Source of the DNA: Paenibacillus ferrarius
Lineage (GTDB): Bacteria > Bacillota > Bacilli > Paenibacillales > NBRC-103111
Length of the DNA stretch: 64,000 bases
NCBI RefSeq assembly: GCF_002027705.1
Contig: NZ_MBTG01000012.1
Coordinates: 310,001-374,000, forward strand
Direction of reading: 5' to 3'
Shown: positions 52,339-61,886 of the stretch, in pieces
How positions within the stretch are numbered: the first letter of the stretch is position 1
How the letters are laid out: each line of letters begins with the position of its first letter
Made by a program: the position numbers and the translations under genes
The notes under the pieces: model-generated
What the model saw: the letters and a program-made list of their open reading frames with translations, nothing else
Told to the model about the DNA's origin: nothing
Databases searched by the model: none

Positions 52339-54060
52339 ATGTTCAAAGCCAAATTGCCCAATTTCCTCCGCTGGGGGAGAATTCGAATGCCTTACAAACT
52401 GCTGCTTGTTTATATGCCGCTCATTTTGCTTCCGGCATTAGCCGGTACCTACTTGCTGACCAGCAGTTATACAGATTCGTCCAAAGCGCAAACTTCGGAA
52501 TATGCCACGGATCTGCTTAGTTTAATGGGCCAAAAGATGGATGACCGTTTGATCAGCTACGAGAAGCTAAGCAAACAGATTATGACAGACGACGGACTGC
52601 TTTCGTTGATATCGCTTAAACCAAGCTCGAATTATGAGAAGTTTCAGATTCAGAATGCGATTAATGAGAAATTGAACGTTTTTTGGCTCGGTGCCGATCA
52701 AAATGTTTATATTCGAGCGATAAAGATTGAGACACCGGATGCCCAGTATACCTACGGCAAGAATGCAGTTGATGATTTCGCTGTCGGGAATGCAGATTAT
52801 AAGCAGCAAATAGAGGATATGAAAGGCAGTGCGCTCTGGTTCATGCCACACCTGTATAGTGACGGGTATGAGAAGTTCGAGGCGTTTCGTTTGGGTCGTT
52901 CTGTGCGAGATAAAAATCTGAATGTGCTGGGGACGCTGACTATCATTATTGGCACCAATACGATTACCGATTTTTTCTCCAATTCAAAATTTCAAGAAGG
53001 TGTCGCGATCAAGCTGCTGTCACCCGACAACGCGCTCATTCTTAGCAATGGCGTCAAAATCAATGAAGATGAGCGCCAACTGCTCACCTACTCGCAGAAT
53101 CAGCTGCACAACAATTGGCATCTATCTGCACAGCTTTCGCTGAATAAGCTCTATGAGCCCATCTATCGCATAGTTCGATTAGCCATCTTCATCGTGCTTG
53201 TCTGTATTGTCATTGGTCTTGTCGTCACCCAGCTGTTAGCGATGGATTTGGTCATCCCCATTAGACGTTTGATGATTAATATGAAGCATGGCATCAAAGG
53301 CGTACGCCCTGGTAAACTGAAACAATTTGGCGGGGCCATTGAGATTGTGGAGATGAATGATACGTTCATTTCTGTGATGTATGAAATCGAGCAGCTCGTC
53401 GATGAGGTATCCAAGCAGGAAGCCAAGAAAAAGGATGCAGAAATCCGAGTTTTGCAGAATCAGATGTCTCCTCATTTTTTATACAATACGCTGAATTCTA
53501 TCCGCTGGATGGCCATGATACAGAAACAGGACAATATTAAGGAAATGGTGGATTCCCTGAACCAAATGCTCACCTATGCGCTGCGCGGCAAAGGGGACCC
53601 GGTCAGACTGGCGACGGAGATCGCGATGCTGCGGAATTATGTCACGATACAAAAGGTTCGCTTCCAACACTTTCAATTCATCACAGATATTCCGCAAGAG
53701 CTGGAGGATATGAGGGTACCGAAGTTTTTGCTGCAGCCATTGATGGAGAACGCGCTAATTCATGGGTTGGCCCAAGCGGATCGGCCAGGGGAAATCACCA
53801 TATGGGTTAGAGCGGAAGACCACGTGCTTCTGCTGACCGTGGAGGACAACGGTATTGGTATCGAGCCAGACCAAATGCTCGAGATCGTTGGGAGTTTCAA
53901 GAAGTCGGATGATCACTTCGGTCTGCACAGTGTTCATGAGAGAATCCAGCTCCATTATGGCAGTACCTTCGGCTTGTCTATGAAGAGCGTGCCAGGCCAA
54001 GGAACTGAAGTTACCGTAACATTGCCACTACAGCTTCAACCTAGAGAGGAGGACGAGTAA
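52339..54060 (+). CDS. YesM-type sensor histidine kinase of cluster 2
   Basis: Membrane sensor kinase (573 aa). The first membrane segment is KLLLVYMPLILLPALAGTYLL (about 17-37) and the second lies near residue 275-300 (LAIFIVLVCIVIGLVVTQLL); between them is an extracellular sensor domain. HAMP and His_kinase follow, with the canonical QNQMSPHFLYNTLNSIRWM. ATPase boxes are LLQPLMENALIHGL, VEDNGIGIEP and FGLHSVHERIQLHYG. ATG 52339 has GAGGGA just upstream; the frame is open back to 52270. The next gene starts 1 nt after its stop. Confidence 0.93.
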   Translation: MFKAKLPNFLRWGRIRMPYKLLLVYMPLILLPALAGTYLLTSSYTDSSKAQTSEYATDLLSLMGQKMDDRLISYEKLSKQIMTDDGLLSLISLKPSSNYEKFQIQNAINEKLNVFWLGADQNVYIRAIKIETPDAQYTYGKNAVDDFAVGNADYKQQIEDMKGSALWFMPHLYSDGYEKFEAFRLGRSVRDKNLNVLGTLTIIIGTNTITDFFSNSKFQEGVAIKLLSPDNALILSNGVKINEDERQLLTYSQNQLHNNWHLSAQLSLNKLYEPIYRIVRLAIFIVLVCIVIGLVVTQLLAMDLVIPIRRLMINMKHGIKGVRPGKLKQFGGAIEIVEMNDTFISVMYEIEQLVDEVSKQEAKKKDAEIRVLQNQMSPHFLYNTLNSIRWMAMIQKQDNIKEMVDSLNQMLTYALRGKGDPVRLATEIAMLRNYVTIQKVRFQHFQFITDIPQELEDMRVPKFLLQPLMENALIHGLAQADRPGEITIWVRAEDHVLLLTVEDNGIGIEPDQMLEIVGSFKKSDDHFGLHSVHERIQLHYGSTFGLSMKSVPGQGTEVTVTLPLQLQPREEDE

Positions 54061-54061
54061 C

Positions 54062-55654
54062 ATGCGCAATGTCATGATCGTAGACGACGAGTCTCTTGTA
54101 CGCATTGGGCTCCAATCCATCATCGCTTGGGAGCAGCATGGTTTTCATATTACCGGCGTGTTCAAGAACGGTGAGGAGGCGCTAGCAGCAGCATCGCAGC
54201 AGCATTTTGACGTTGTACTTACGGATATTCGGATGCCCGGCATGGACGGTTTTGAACTGGTTCGTGAATTGAAGCGGCTAGCACCGAACCTTCATGTTAT
54301 TGTGCTTAGCAGCTACAATGATTTTGAATATACGAGACAGGCAATCCGGCTTGGCGTGAATGACTATATTTCCAAATTCGAAATGGAGCCTGACGAATTG
54401 CTGCGTGTACTGGCGTCGCTGCCTTTTGCAGACCAATTAGAAGCAGGCAAAGTAGTTGGAGATGGCGCTGCACATATGTCCGATGCTCCACTATTGGCAG
54501 AAGTGAAACAACTGCTCGATAACAGCAAGTCGGAAGAAAGTACGTCACTTGCGGCGAAGTATCCACTGCTTGCGAAGAAGCTGGCTGATAACGGAGATGG
54601 ATTTCGCTGGGTGTCTCTGCTGCCTTGCCCGCGGGAAGCCGGCTATTCTTCAACGGAGCGAAAAGCTATGCTGTTATTAGCAGAAGAAATGTTTTCTCGG
54701 CTCCGTAACCCCATCCTGTTCGGTGAAAGCGGCGGATATTTGCATGGCGGCTACGCTTGCGAACTGGGAAGTGGAGCGCTTGTGAGCCAGGAAGAAAGTC
54801 TCCGAATGGCGGAGGAGTGGACTTCTGCGTTCTCTCAGAAGCTGAACGTTTCATTGGCTGTTGGCTTCGGGAGCATGTTCGCTTGGAGCGGGAGCTGCGA
54901 GGAGGCGCGTCGTGAAGCTGAAGCAGCAGCGGAGCTGTCGCTGTTCAACAGCAGCATTCAGTTCTCTGAAACTTCAGGAGAACGGAGAGCGTTCACGGAA
55001 GAGGAATGGTTAAACTTATACAAGCAAATCAAGCAGCGTATTCGGTATATGCAATTTCGCCCGTTGGCGGACGATTTGACGCTTTATATGGATGAGAGAT
55101 CTGACCTTCACAAGCCATCGGAATGGATTCGACTTGGTGTTGCAGCGGTATCGCAGCTGGCCGATTTCCTGATAGAGCGGTATGACCCTGATACGGTTGA
55201 ACTGCGCGAAAAGTTTGGTTCCCTTTGGCCGTTTGCCGAGACAGCAGGAGCAGTTCGCACGGCTATTGCATGGCGGCAAATGCTGCAGGACATAACAGCA
55301 CGCATCCAGCAAATGGTTGCTCATCGGCAAGCAAGGGGAGGCTGGATCGAACGCGTGAAGGATTATTTGAAGGTTCATTATAGCGAGCAAATCCGGCTCG
55401 AGGACATGGCTCAATTAGCTAACTTCAGTGAGAATCACTTCAGCCAGCGGTTTAATCAAGAGACAGGTCAGGCTTTCTCGGATTACTTGACTGATTTGCG
55501 GATCCAAGAAGCCGTCAGGCTGTTCCGCGACACAGAGCTGTCAACGGAAGAAATAGCTGAACGTGTTGGCTATTCAAGTCCGAATTATTTTATCAAAGTG
55601 TTCAAAAAGAAAACAGGCCAAACCGTCAAACATTTCAAAAGTACGCAAAGATAG
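54062..55654 (+). CDS. YesN-type response regulator of cluster 2
   Basis: Regulator (530 aa) paired with the upstream kinase. The receiver has acidic residues D8/D9 and probable phospho-acceptor D55 (VVLTDIRMPGMDG), then a helix with SSYNDFEYTRQAI, typical of YesN regulators. The C-terminal AraC-type domain shows LEDMAQLANFSENHFSQRF and IAERVGYSSPNYFIKVFKKK. It is expected to activate the binding-protein operon that starts 194 nt downstream. Confidence 0.93.
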   Translation: MRNVMIVDDESLVRIGLQSIIAWEQHGFHITGVFKNGEEALAAASQQHFDVVLTDIRMPGMDGFELVRELKRLAPNLHVIVLSSYNDFEYTRQAIRLGVNDYISKFEMEPDELLRVLASLPFADQLEAGKVVGDGAAHMSDAPLLAEVKQLLDNSKSEESTSLAAKYPLLAKKLADNGDGFRWVSLLPCPREAGYSSTERKAMLLLAEEMFSRLRNPILFGESGGYLHGGYACELGSGALVSQEESLRMAEEWTSAFSQKLNVSLAVGFGSMFAWSGSCEEARREAEAAAELSLFNSSIQFSETSGERRAFTEEEWLNLYKQIKQRIRYMQFRPLADDLTLYMDERSDLHKPSEWIRLGVAAVSQLADFLIERYDPDTVELREKFGSLWPFAETAGAVRTAIAWRQMLQDITARIQQMVAHRQARGGWIERVKDYLKVHYSEQIRLEDMAQLANFSENHFSQRFNQETGQAFSDYLTDLRIQEAVRLFRDTELSTEEIAERVGYSSPNYFIKVFKKKTGQTVKHFKSTQR

Positions 55655-55847
55655 GTTTAGTTGGCATCAAAATCGAGAAATATAGAACATACTGCAGCCG
55701 GAGCCAAGTGGGTTCCGGTTCGTTTGGCATGAGAACAGAGAGAGCGCACATGGAATGAGTACTTGTTACCGTTTACAATAAGAATAGATCGCGATCCGTA
55801 CGATAATAAGCTTTAGCAATGAAAAATAGACATGGGAGGGGTTCATT

Positions 55848-57164
55848 TTGACAAAGAACAAAACAGTTATGCTCCTGACGGTTACTGTCATGAGTGTGCT
55901 TCTGCTTCAAGCTTGTGGAGGCAACAGCAGCACCCCGGGAAGCTCATCCGCACCAAGCTCATCCAATCCGAAGTCGAGCTCATCGCCAAGCGGGGATAAA
56001 GTTACGCTTAAGGTTTGGGGGGATCTTGGCAATCAGGCCGTTCTGGAAGAGCCGTTCAAGAAGATCAACGCTGCCTTCGAAGCCAAAAATCCCAATATAA
56101 AGATTAAGTACGACTTTGCGCAGAACGATCAAAGCTTGAACGTGGCGCTGCAGGCTAACGAACTGCCTGATTTATTTTGGGTGCAAGGAGACAAAACGTC
56201 CAAGATGAGCGAGATGGTCAAAAATGGCTTCCTGCTCGACCTTACCTCAGCGAACATGGATTTGACAAGGTTCAAAGCGCCAGAGAAAGACTACTGTACG
56301 GTGAATGGCAAGCTGTATTGTTCGCTGCCTTCATTCTTCGATACGAATGTGGTCTATTACAACAAAGATATCTTTAATAAAAATGGACTTGGCGTGCCTA
56401 AAAATTGGGACGAATTTGTCCAAGGCCTCGACAAGCTGAAAACCGCAGGTGTGACACCAATCGCCTTAGCTGGCAAAAGCGAATGGGATCGCGCTTGGCC
56501 GGTCTTTGCTTTAGCTCCCGCTTTTGCAAACAATGCTATCCAGGCCGCGCAGCTCGGCAAAGGCAAGCTCACCGATCCAGCCTTCGCGCAAACGCTGCAA
56601 GCGTTCCGTGATTTTGCGGAGAAAGGCTATTTCGGCAAAGATTTCTTAGCGCAAGACATGGCAGGGGCGCAGTTCTCCTTCACGAACGGCAAGTCGGCAG
56701 CCATTATCGACGGTACGTGGAATAATGCGACGTATGTCGCCTCAGGCATCAATCTGGGACGCTTCCCGATTCCGAACAAAGAGGGTAAACGCGTCGTACA
56801 ATCCAGTTACAGTAATTTCATGACCTATGCGATATCAGCGCAGACGAAGCATTCTCCAGAAGCGATCAAATATTTAAGCTTTTTGAGCGGACAGGAGGCC
56901 CAGCAAATCATGGAGGACTCCACAGGTCTTGTACCGACCATCAAGGACATTAAGCCAAAAGATGATGGTGTCAAGGAGATGGCAGTTTTTGACGAAGCGG
57001 GGCTCAACATTTATTCCGTGCTGACCGTGTTGTCAACGCCGAAATCGAATGTGGCCGACACTTTAATGAAGGAAGTCATTCCGAAGTTGATGACGTCTGC
57101 CATCACGGGTGAGCAGGGAGCTGCGATCCTCGATAAAATCGCGACGTACCCAGCACAGAAATAA
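55848..57164 (+). CDS. Extracellular sugar-binding lipoprotein of cluster 2
   Basis: Solute-binding lipoprotein (438 aa) of the sugar ABC family. The leader ends in LLLQAC with C23 the likely lipidated residue, followed by a Ser/Pro linker (about 27-48). Family features include LKVWGDLGNQ, PDLFWVQGDK, VVYYNKDIFNKNG and SAAIIDGTWNN. TTG 55848 has GGGAGGGG 6 nt upstream and is the only reasonable start. It is followed by a hairpin and two permeases, and by a GH78 rhamnosidase, so rhamnose-containing oligosaccharides are a reasonable guess for the ligand. Confidence 0.93.
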   Translation: MTKNKTVMLLTVTVMSVLLLQACGGNSSTPGSSSAPSSSNPKSSSSPSGDKVTLKVWGDLGNQAVLEEPFKKINAAFEAKNPNIKIKYDFAQNDQSLNVALQANELPDLFWVQGDKTSKMSEMVKNGFLLDLTSANMDLTRFKAPEKDYCTVNGKLYCSLPSFFDTNVVYYNKDIFNKNGLGVPKNWDEFVQGLDKLKTAGVTPIALAGKSEWDRAWPVFALAPAFANNAIQAAQLGKGKLTDPAFAQTLQAFRDFAEKGYFGKDFLAQDMAGAQFSFTNGKSAAIIDGTWNNATYVASGINLGRFPIPNKEGKRVVQSSYSNFMTYAISAQTKHSPEAIKYLSFLSGQEAQQIMEDSTGLVPTIKDIKPKDDGVKEMAVFDEAGLNIYSVLTVLSTPKSNVADTLMKEVIPKLMTSAITGEQGAAILDKIATYPAQK

Positions 57165-57187
57165 CGTTAGAAATCCGCAGGACGGTC

Positions 57188-57213
57188 AAGCGGCGCGAGA
57201 AGAAACGCCGCTT
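57188..57213 (+). other. Intercistronic hairpin between binding protein and permease of cluster 2
   Basis: AAGCGGCG (57188-57195) pairs perfectly with CGCCGCTT (57206-57213) around a 10-nt loop, without a T-run. Its position matches the hairpin at 5318-5346 of cluster 1. Confidence 0.55.
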
Positions 57214-57246
57214 TGGCCTGCTTCTGCATGAAAGCAGGTGGTCCCC

Positions 57247-58167
57247 TTGGCATGGATTCGCAGGAAACCTTATCTCTGGTTCATTTTTCCAGGTTTTGCT
57301 CTTTATACGTTATTCTCTGTATATCCGATTGTTTCAGCTATTCAGATCAGCTTGAACACGTGGGATGGTATTGGGGCAAAAACGTTCGTTGGAATCGACA
57401 ATTATGTGGAATTGTTCTCGAATCCGGAGCTTTTTACTCAGCTTAAGAACGCGTTGTCTCACAGTTTTACGATCTTTGCCCTTAACGCACTTGTGGTGCT
57501 TCCAGTTCAGTTGTATTTGGCTTATGTTTTATATGGGCAAATCAGAGGGCACCGTTTTTTTCAAGCTATGATCTTTTCCCCGCAATTTATTGCAACCCCC
57601 GTTATTGCCTTCATGGGCGTCATGGTCTTCGATGGCAATATCGGCGTGTTCAACAAGCTGCTTGAAGTCGTTGGTCTTGGCGATTGGACGAGGCCTTGGA
57701 TGGGACTTCCTGAGCTTGGCATTTACATTGTTTGGGTATTGGTTGCTTGGTCAGGCATCGGGGTCGGCATGATCTTTTTCCTAGGCGCTATGAAAATGAT
57801 TTCTGTGGAAACGATTGAAGCTGCACTGCTCGATGGCGCCACCTATTGGGGAAGGTTCTTCCGTATCGTCGTACCTCAAATCAAAACGACCATACTGAAT
57901 ATGCTCATTTTGACCTACATTTTCGCTTTAACCTTATTCGACTTCAGCTTCATTCTAGGCGGTGCTTCGGGGGGAATTAACCGCAGTGTCGATGTGATGG
58001 CTTTATTCTTCTACCGGATATCGTTTGGTGACAACAGCTCCGTCGGAGGCTCATCCAATATTAATGCGATGGGCATGGGTACGACCATTGCCTGTGTGAT
58101 GTTCATGATCGTCTTCCTCGTTTCGCTGCTGCAATTATTCCTTATCTATCGTAGATCGGAGGATTAA
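57247..58167 (+). CDS. Sugar ABC transporter permease, UgpA/MalF type, cluster 2
   Basis: Permease (306 aa) with six membrane segments (first: LWFIFPGFALYTLFSVYPIV). The EAA loop is IEAALLDGATYWGRFFRIVVP. The start is uncertain: AGGTGG (57236-57241) is 5 nt before TTG 57247, whereas GTG 57238 lies inside that site. The next permease starts 1 nt after its stop. No ATPase gene is nearby. Confidence 0.9.
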   Translation: MAWIRRKPYLWFIFPGFALYTLFSVYPIVSAIQISLNTWDGIGAKTFVGIDNYVELFSNPELFTQLKNALSHSFTIFALNALVVLPVQLYLAYVLYGQIRGHRFFQAMIFSPQFIATPVIAFMGVMVFDGNIGVFNKLLEVVGLGDWTRPWMGLPELGIYIVWVLVAWSGIGVGMIFFLGAMKMISVETIEAALLDGATYWGRFFRIVVPQIKTTILNMLILTYIFALTLFDFSFILGGASGGINRSVDVMALFFYRISFGDNSSVGGSSNINAMGMGTTIACVMFMIVFLVSLLQLFLIYRRSED

Positions 58168-58168
58168 G

Positions 58169-58993
58169 ATGAATCTGAGACCGAAAAAAATGCCGATCAG
58201 CGCAGCCATTCTGTGGGTTTACTCGCTTTTTACGTTGTTCGTGCTTGTCTATATGACTTACCAATCGTTCCGTCCCAAGAAGGATCTGTTGTCAGCAACC
58301 TTCGCGTTCCCCAAGCATTTGGACTTCGGAAATTATCGTAAATTGTTCATGGAACAGGGCTTTTTCACTTATTTGCTCAATAGTTTATTGATCGTAGCGG
58401 CCGCTTTATTCCTTGTGGTCATGTTATCGACAATGGTGGCTTACGGCATAGGGAAATTTAAGTTTAGATTTAAAAAAGGCGTGCTGCTCTATTTTCTAAT
58501 CGGTTTAATGTTCCCCGTGCAGCTTGGCATTGTACCGATCTTTCTGCTTATTCGTCAGATGGGTCTGCTGGATAGCCAATTCTCTGTTATTCTCGTTCTG
58601 GCGTCAGGGCTTTCCATGCCTGTTTTTTTGCTGACGACTTTCTTCGCCAATCTGCCAAACGATCTCTATGAATCTGCCAAAATCGATGGGGCTGGTGAAT
58701 GGACCACGTTTATCCGTGTCATGTTTCCACTAGCCAGCCCGATTACGTTCAGCATCTGCATCATTATGTCGATGCAAATCTGGAACCAATTTTTTGTACC
58801 GCTTATATTTCTGCACAGCGAGTCGAAGAAAACGATACCACTCATGATAATGAAATTCACCAACAATGCCATTTACAATATGGATATGGCTATGGTGGGC
58901 TCTGTTATGGCGACGGTGCCGCTGCTCATCCTGCTTTTTTTATTCTCGCGCAGAATCATCGAAGGTGTTGCATCTGGCGGTGTAAAAGGATAA
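58169..58993 (+). CDS. Sugar ABC transporter permease, UgpE/MalG type, cluster 2
   Basis: Permease (274 aa). After a short basic N terminus (NLRPKKMPIS) six membrane segments follow; the EAA loop is YESAKIDGAGEWTTFIRVMFP. GGAGG lies directly upstream within the preceding gene end. It forms the channel with the 57247 product. A gap of 49 nt with AAGGAGGAAAAGG leads to the rhamnosidase gene. Confidence 0.93.
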   Translation: MNLRPKKMPISAAILWVYSLFTLFVLVYMTYQSFRPKKDLLSATFAFPKHLDFGNYRKLFMEQGFFTYLLNSLLIVAAALFLVVMLSTMVAYGIGKFKFRFKKGVLLYFLIGLMFPVQLGIVPIFLLIRQMGLLDSQFSVILVLASGLSMPVFLLTTFFANLPNDLYESAKIDGAGEWTTFIRVMFPLASPITFSICIIMSMQIWNQFFVPLIFLHSESKKTIPLMIMKFTNNAIYNMDMAMVGSVMATVPLLILLFLFSRRIIEGVASGGVKG

Positions 58994-59042
58994 ACCTCCA
59001 ACTAACGCCAATCTTGATTATACAAATAAGGAGGAAAAGGAC

Positions 59043-61802
59043 ATGGATCAAACAACGATTATCAAGCTTCGCACGGAATATCTGGATTGTCCGCTAGGGA
59101 TTGATACGACGGCTCCGAAGCTCGGCTGGATTATGCAATCCAAGCGGCGAAGCGCGAGCCAGAGCGCTTATCGCATCATTGCAGCTTCTTCCCAGCAAGT
59201 TTTGGATCAAGATGAGGGGGATCTGTGGGACAGCGGCGTTGTTGTCAGCTCCCAATCCCAGCATATTGTCTATTCCGGCAGCCCGCTGCAATCCGAACAG
59301 AGAGTTCACTGGAAGGTGCGCGTCTGGGATGAACAAGGGGAGGCCTTGGCTTGGAGCGAAACGGCGTCATGGACGATGGGGCTGCTCAGCCGCTCGGAAT
59401 GGAAAGGCTGCTGGATTGGCCGTGCAAGCGGACGCAAGCCTTCCCGCGAAGAGCCGCTGCCTGTCGTTTATTTGCGCCGCTCGTTCCGCTCGGAAGGCGC
59501 AGTTCGGAGAGCGACTGTTTACACTACAGCGCTGGGTGTGTATCGGCTTCACCTAAATGGAGTGCGTATTGGAAACGACGCGCTCACGCCGGAATGGACC
59601 GACTATCATGTACGTACGCAATATCAAACCTACGATATTACCTCCTGCATTCAAAGTGGAGATAACGTGATTGCGACGATGCTGGGACACGGCTGGTATA
59701 CCGGTTATATCGGGATGTACGGGTATCAGCGATATGGCATGGAACCTTCGTTTCTGCTTCAAATGAACATTGAGTACGAAGATGGAACGCGCCAAAGCCT
59801 CTCTACAGACGATGATTGGAAGGCTGGTTTTGGACAGATCGTCGGTTCTGATTTGCAAATGGGAGAGAATTGGGACGCACGGCTAGAACCCCATGGTTGG
59901 CAAGAGCGCAGCTTTGATGATGCCAGATGGGCTCCCGCCTCACGAATGCATGATTATCGAGGGAAACTCGTTGCCCAAATGTCTCCGCCCATTCGGGCTC
60001 TTCAATCCAGAACCCCAAGCGATATTCGAAGATTAGCGGAAGACACCCTATTGGTGGACATGGGACAGATGACGAGCGGCTATCTTAGCATCGTTGTGCA
60101 AGCAAGCGAGGGCACTCGTTATACGCTGCGCTATGCAGAAGCTTTGGATGAAGAAGGCCGTCTGTATACGGAGAATCTCCGTTATGCCAGACAGACCGAT
60201 ACTTACATCTGCCATGGCAGCGGACGTGAGACTTTTGAGCCTGTTTTCACTTATCATGGCTATCGATATGTGGAAATTAGTGGTGGACCAGCACTTCTAG
60301 CTGAGGATATCGAGGGAATTGTCGTTTACTCCAGCCTACCGGAGGTAGGGACACTGGAGACTTCGAATCCGCTTGTGAACAAGCTGATCGACAACATCCG
60401 CTGGACGCAGCGAGCCAACTATATGAGCGTTCCGACGGATTGTCCGCAGCGTGACGAGCGGCATGGCTGGACCGGCGATGCGCAGATTTTTGCCCCGACG
60501 GCTGCTTACAACATGGACGTCTCGGCTTTTCTGGCCAAATGGCTGAACGACATGGAGGATGGGCAGAGGCAGACGGGCGCTTTCACTGATTTTGCGCCTT
60601 TCATCTTCGGTCCTAAGACAGAGTTTGACAATGATTTCACGTACACTCACACCGCCTCTGCGGGATGGGCGGATGCGCCGCCGATCATTGCTTGGCTGCT
60701 GTTCGAGAGATATGGAGACAGCCAATTATTGCGCAAGCATTATGCCTCCATGAAACGTTGGATGGACTACAATGAAGCCTTGTACCCTAGCGGAATCCGC
60801 CGTGACGCTCCGCAGTACGGCGACTGGCTGTCGATCGACGAAAGACCGTTCGCGGAGACAAAGGCGGAATTCGGTTGGCAAGTGGATACTCACTCGACAA
60901 CCCCTTATGACGTATTTGCGACCGCTTATTGGGCGAATGGCGTCAAGCTGATGTCCAACATTGCACGCGTCATCGGCGAGGAAGCGGACGCCGCTTATTA
61001 CGATAAGCTATACGAGTTCGTACGAGAAGCTTTTATCCGTGAATTCATCAGTGATGCGGGTGAAATCAGGGGCGATACGCAAACGGTTTACGCGCTTGCT
61101 TTGGCTTGGAGCTTGGTGCCGGATCAGCTTAGAGATGCCGCGTTGACGCGGCTTGTCGGGAAGATCGAAGCGGCTGGCGATTTAGCGGCAACGGGCTTTC
61201 ATGGTACGAAGCATCTTATGGAAGTTCTTTCAGAGAATGGTCATGAATCGCTTGCTTTCCGTTTGCTGCTCAGAGAACAATATCCTTCATGGCTGTATTC
61301 GGTTCTTCAAGGGGCGACAACAATCTGGGAGCGTTGGGATGGATGGACGGTGGCGAATGGTTTTCAGGACCCAGGGATGAACTCCCTCTGTCATTATGCA
61401 TTCGGCTCGGTTGGCGAATGGCTCTACCGTCATGTAGGGGGGATTCGTCCCGACCCTTCCACACCTGGTTTTAGTCGATCAGTGATTCGTCCACGACCAT
61501 TAGGCGGTATTAGTTCAGCCAAGTGTGAGTATGACTCGATTCAAGGTCTTATTTCAACGCAGTGGACGCTGCAAGACGACGTATTCGAGCTCATGCTGAC
61601 TGTGCCTGCCAACGGAACTGCCTTTGTTCATATGCCTTCGGAGGAAGGAACACCTGTGACAGAAGGAGGGCTCCCTGCGGCGAGTGTGCCTGGAGTTAGG
61701 GTTATCGGCAGGGAAGGGGACTGCGAGGTTTTACTCGTTGAATCGGGAAGCTACCAATTCAAATCCTTTTATGAGACTTCGCGACATAAACAAGCTGAAT
61801 AA
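59043..61802 (+). CDS. Alpha-L-rhamnosidase, glycoside hydrolase family 78
   Basis: Cytoplasmic glycosidase (919 aa; no signal peptide) that removes terminal alpha-L-rhamnose, presumably from imported oligosaccharides. N-terminal beta-sandwich domains (to about 400) lead into the (alpha/alpha)6 barrel. The signature NYMSVPTDCPQRDERHGWTG includes the general-acid glutamate (E of DERHGW); the barrel end has GATTIWERWDG with the second acidic residue. The C-terminal beta domain ends near VLLVESGSYQFKS. It is the last gene of cluster 2 and followed by a strong terminator. Confidence 0.93.
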   Translation: MDQTTIIKLRTEYLDCPLGIDTTAPKLGWIMQSKRRSASQSAYRIIAASSQQVLDQDEGDLWDSGVVVSSQSQHIVYSGSPLQSEQRVHWKVRVWDEQGEALAWSETASWTMGLLSRSEWKGCWIGRASGRKPSREEPLPVVYLRRSFRSEGAVRRATVYTTALGVYRLHLNGVRIGNDALTPEWTDYHVRTQYQTYDITSCIQSGDNVIATMLGHGWYTGYIGMYGYQRYGMEPSFLLQMNIEYEDGTRQSLSTDDDWKAGFGQIVGSDLQMGENWDARLEPHGWQERSFDDARWAPASRMHDYRGKLVAQMSPPIRALQSRTPSDIRRLAEDTLLVDMGQMTSGYLSIVVQASEGTRYTLRYAEALDEEGRLYTENLRYARQTDTYICHGSGRETFEPVFTYHGYRYVEISGGPALLAEDIEGIVVYSSLPEVGTLETSNPLVNKLIDNIRWTQRANYMSVPTDCPQRDERHGWTGDAQIFAPTAAYNMDVSAFLAKWLNDMEDGQRQTGAFTDFAPFIFGPKTEFDNDFTYTHTASAGWADAPPIIAWLLFERYGDSQLLRKHYASMKRWMDYNEALYPSGIRRDAPQYGDWLSIDERPFAETKAEFGWQVDTHSTTPYDVFATAYWANGVKLMSNIARVIGEEADAAYYDKLYEFVREAFIREFISDAGEIRGDTQTVYALALAWSLVPDQLRDAALTRLVGKIEAAGDLAATGFHGTKHLMEVLSENGHESLAFRLLLREQYPSWLYSVLQGATTIWERWDGWTVANGFQDPGMNSLCHYAFGSVGEWLYRHVGGIRPDPSTPGFSRSVIRPRPLGGISSAKCEYDSIQGLISTQWTLQDDVFELMLTVPANGTAFVHMPSEEGTPVTEGGLPAASVPGVRVIGREGDCEVLLVESGSYQFKSFYETSRHKQAE

Positions 61803-61810
61803 AGACCCCA

Positions 61811-61862
61811 AAAGGGCTGTCCATCAAGGTCTTGTCATGACCTCTCGGACAGCCCTTTATTT
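61811..61862. terminator. Bidirectional terminator between convergent genes
   Basis: AAAGGGCTGTCC (61811-61822) pairs with GGACAGCCCTTT (61847-61858), with a further inner pair GGTC/GACC. It ends the rhamnosidase operon and the minus-strand propeller gene. Confidence 0.85.
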
Positions 61863-61886
61863 ACTGCTCAACAAAGGAGATCTCGT

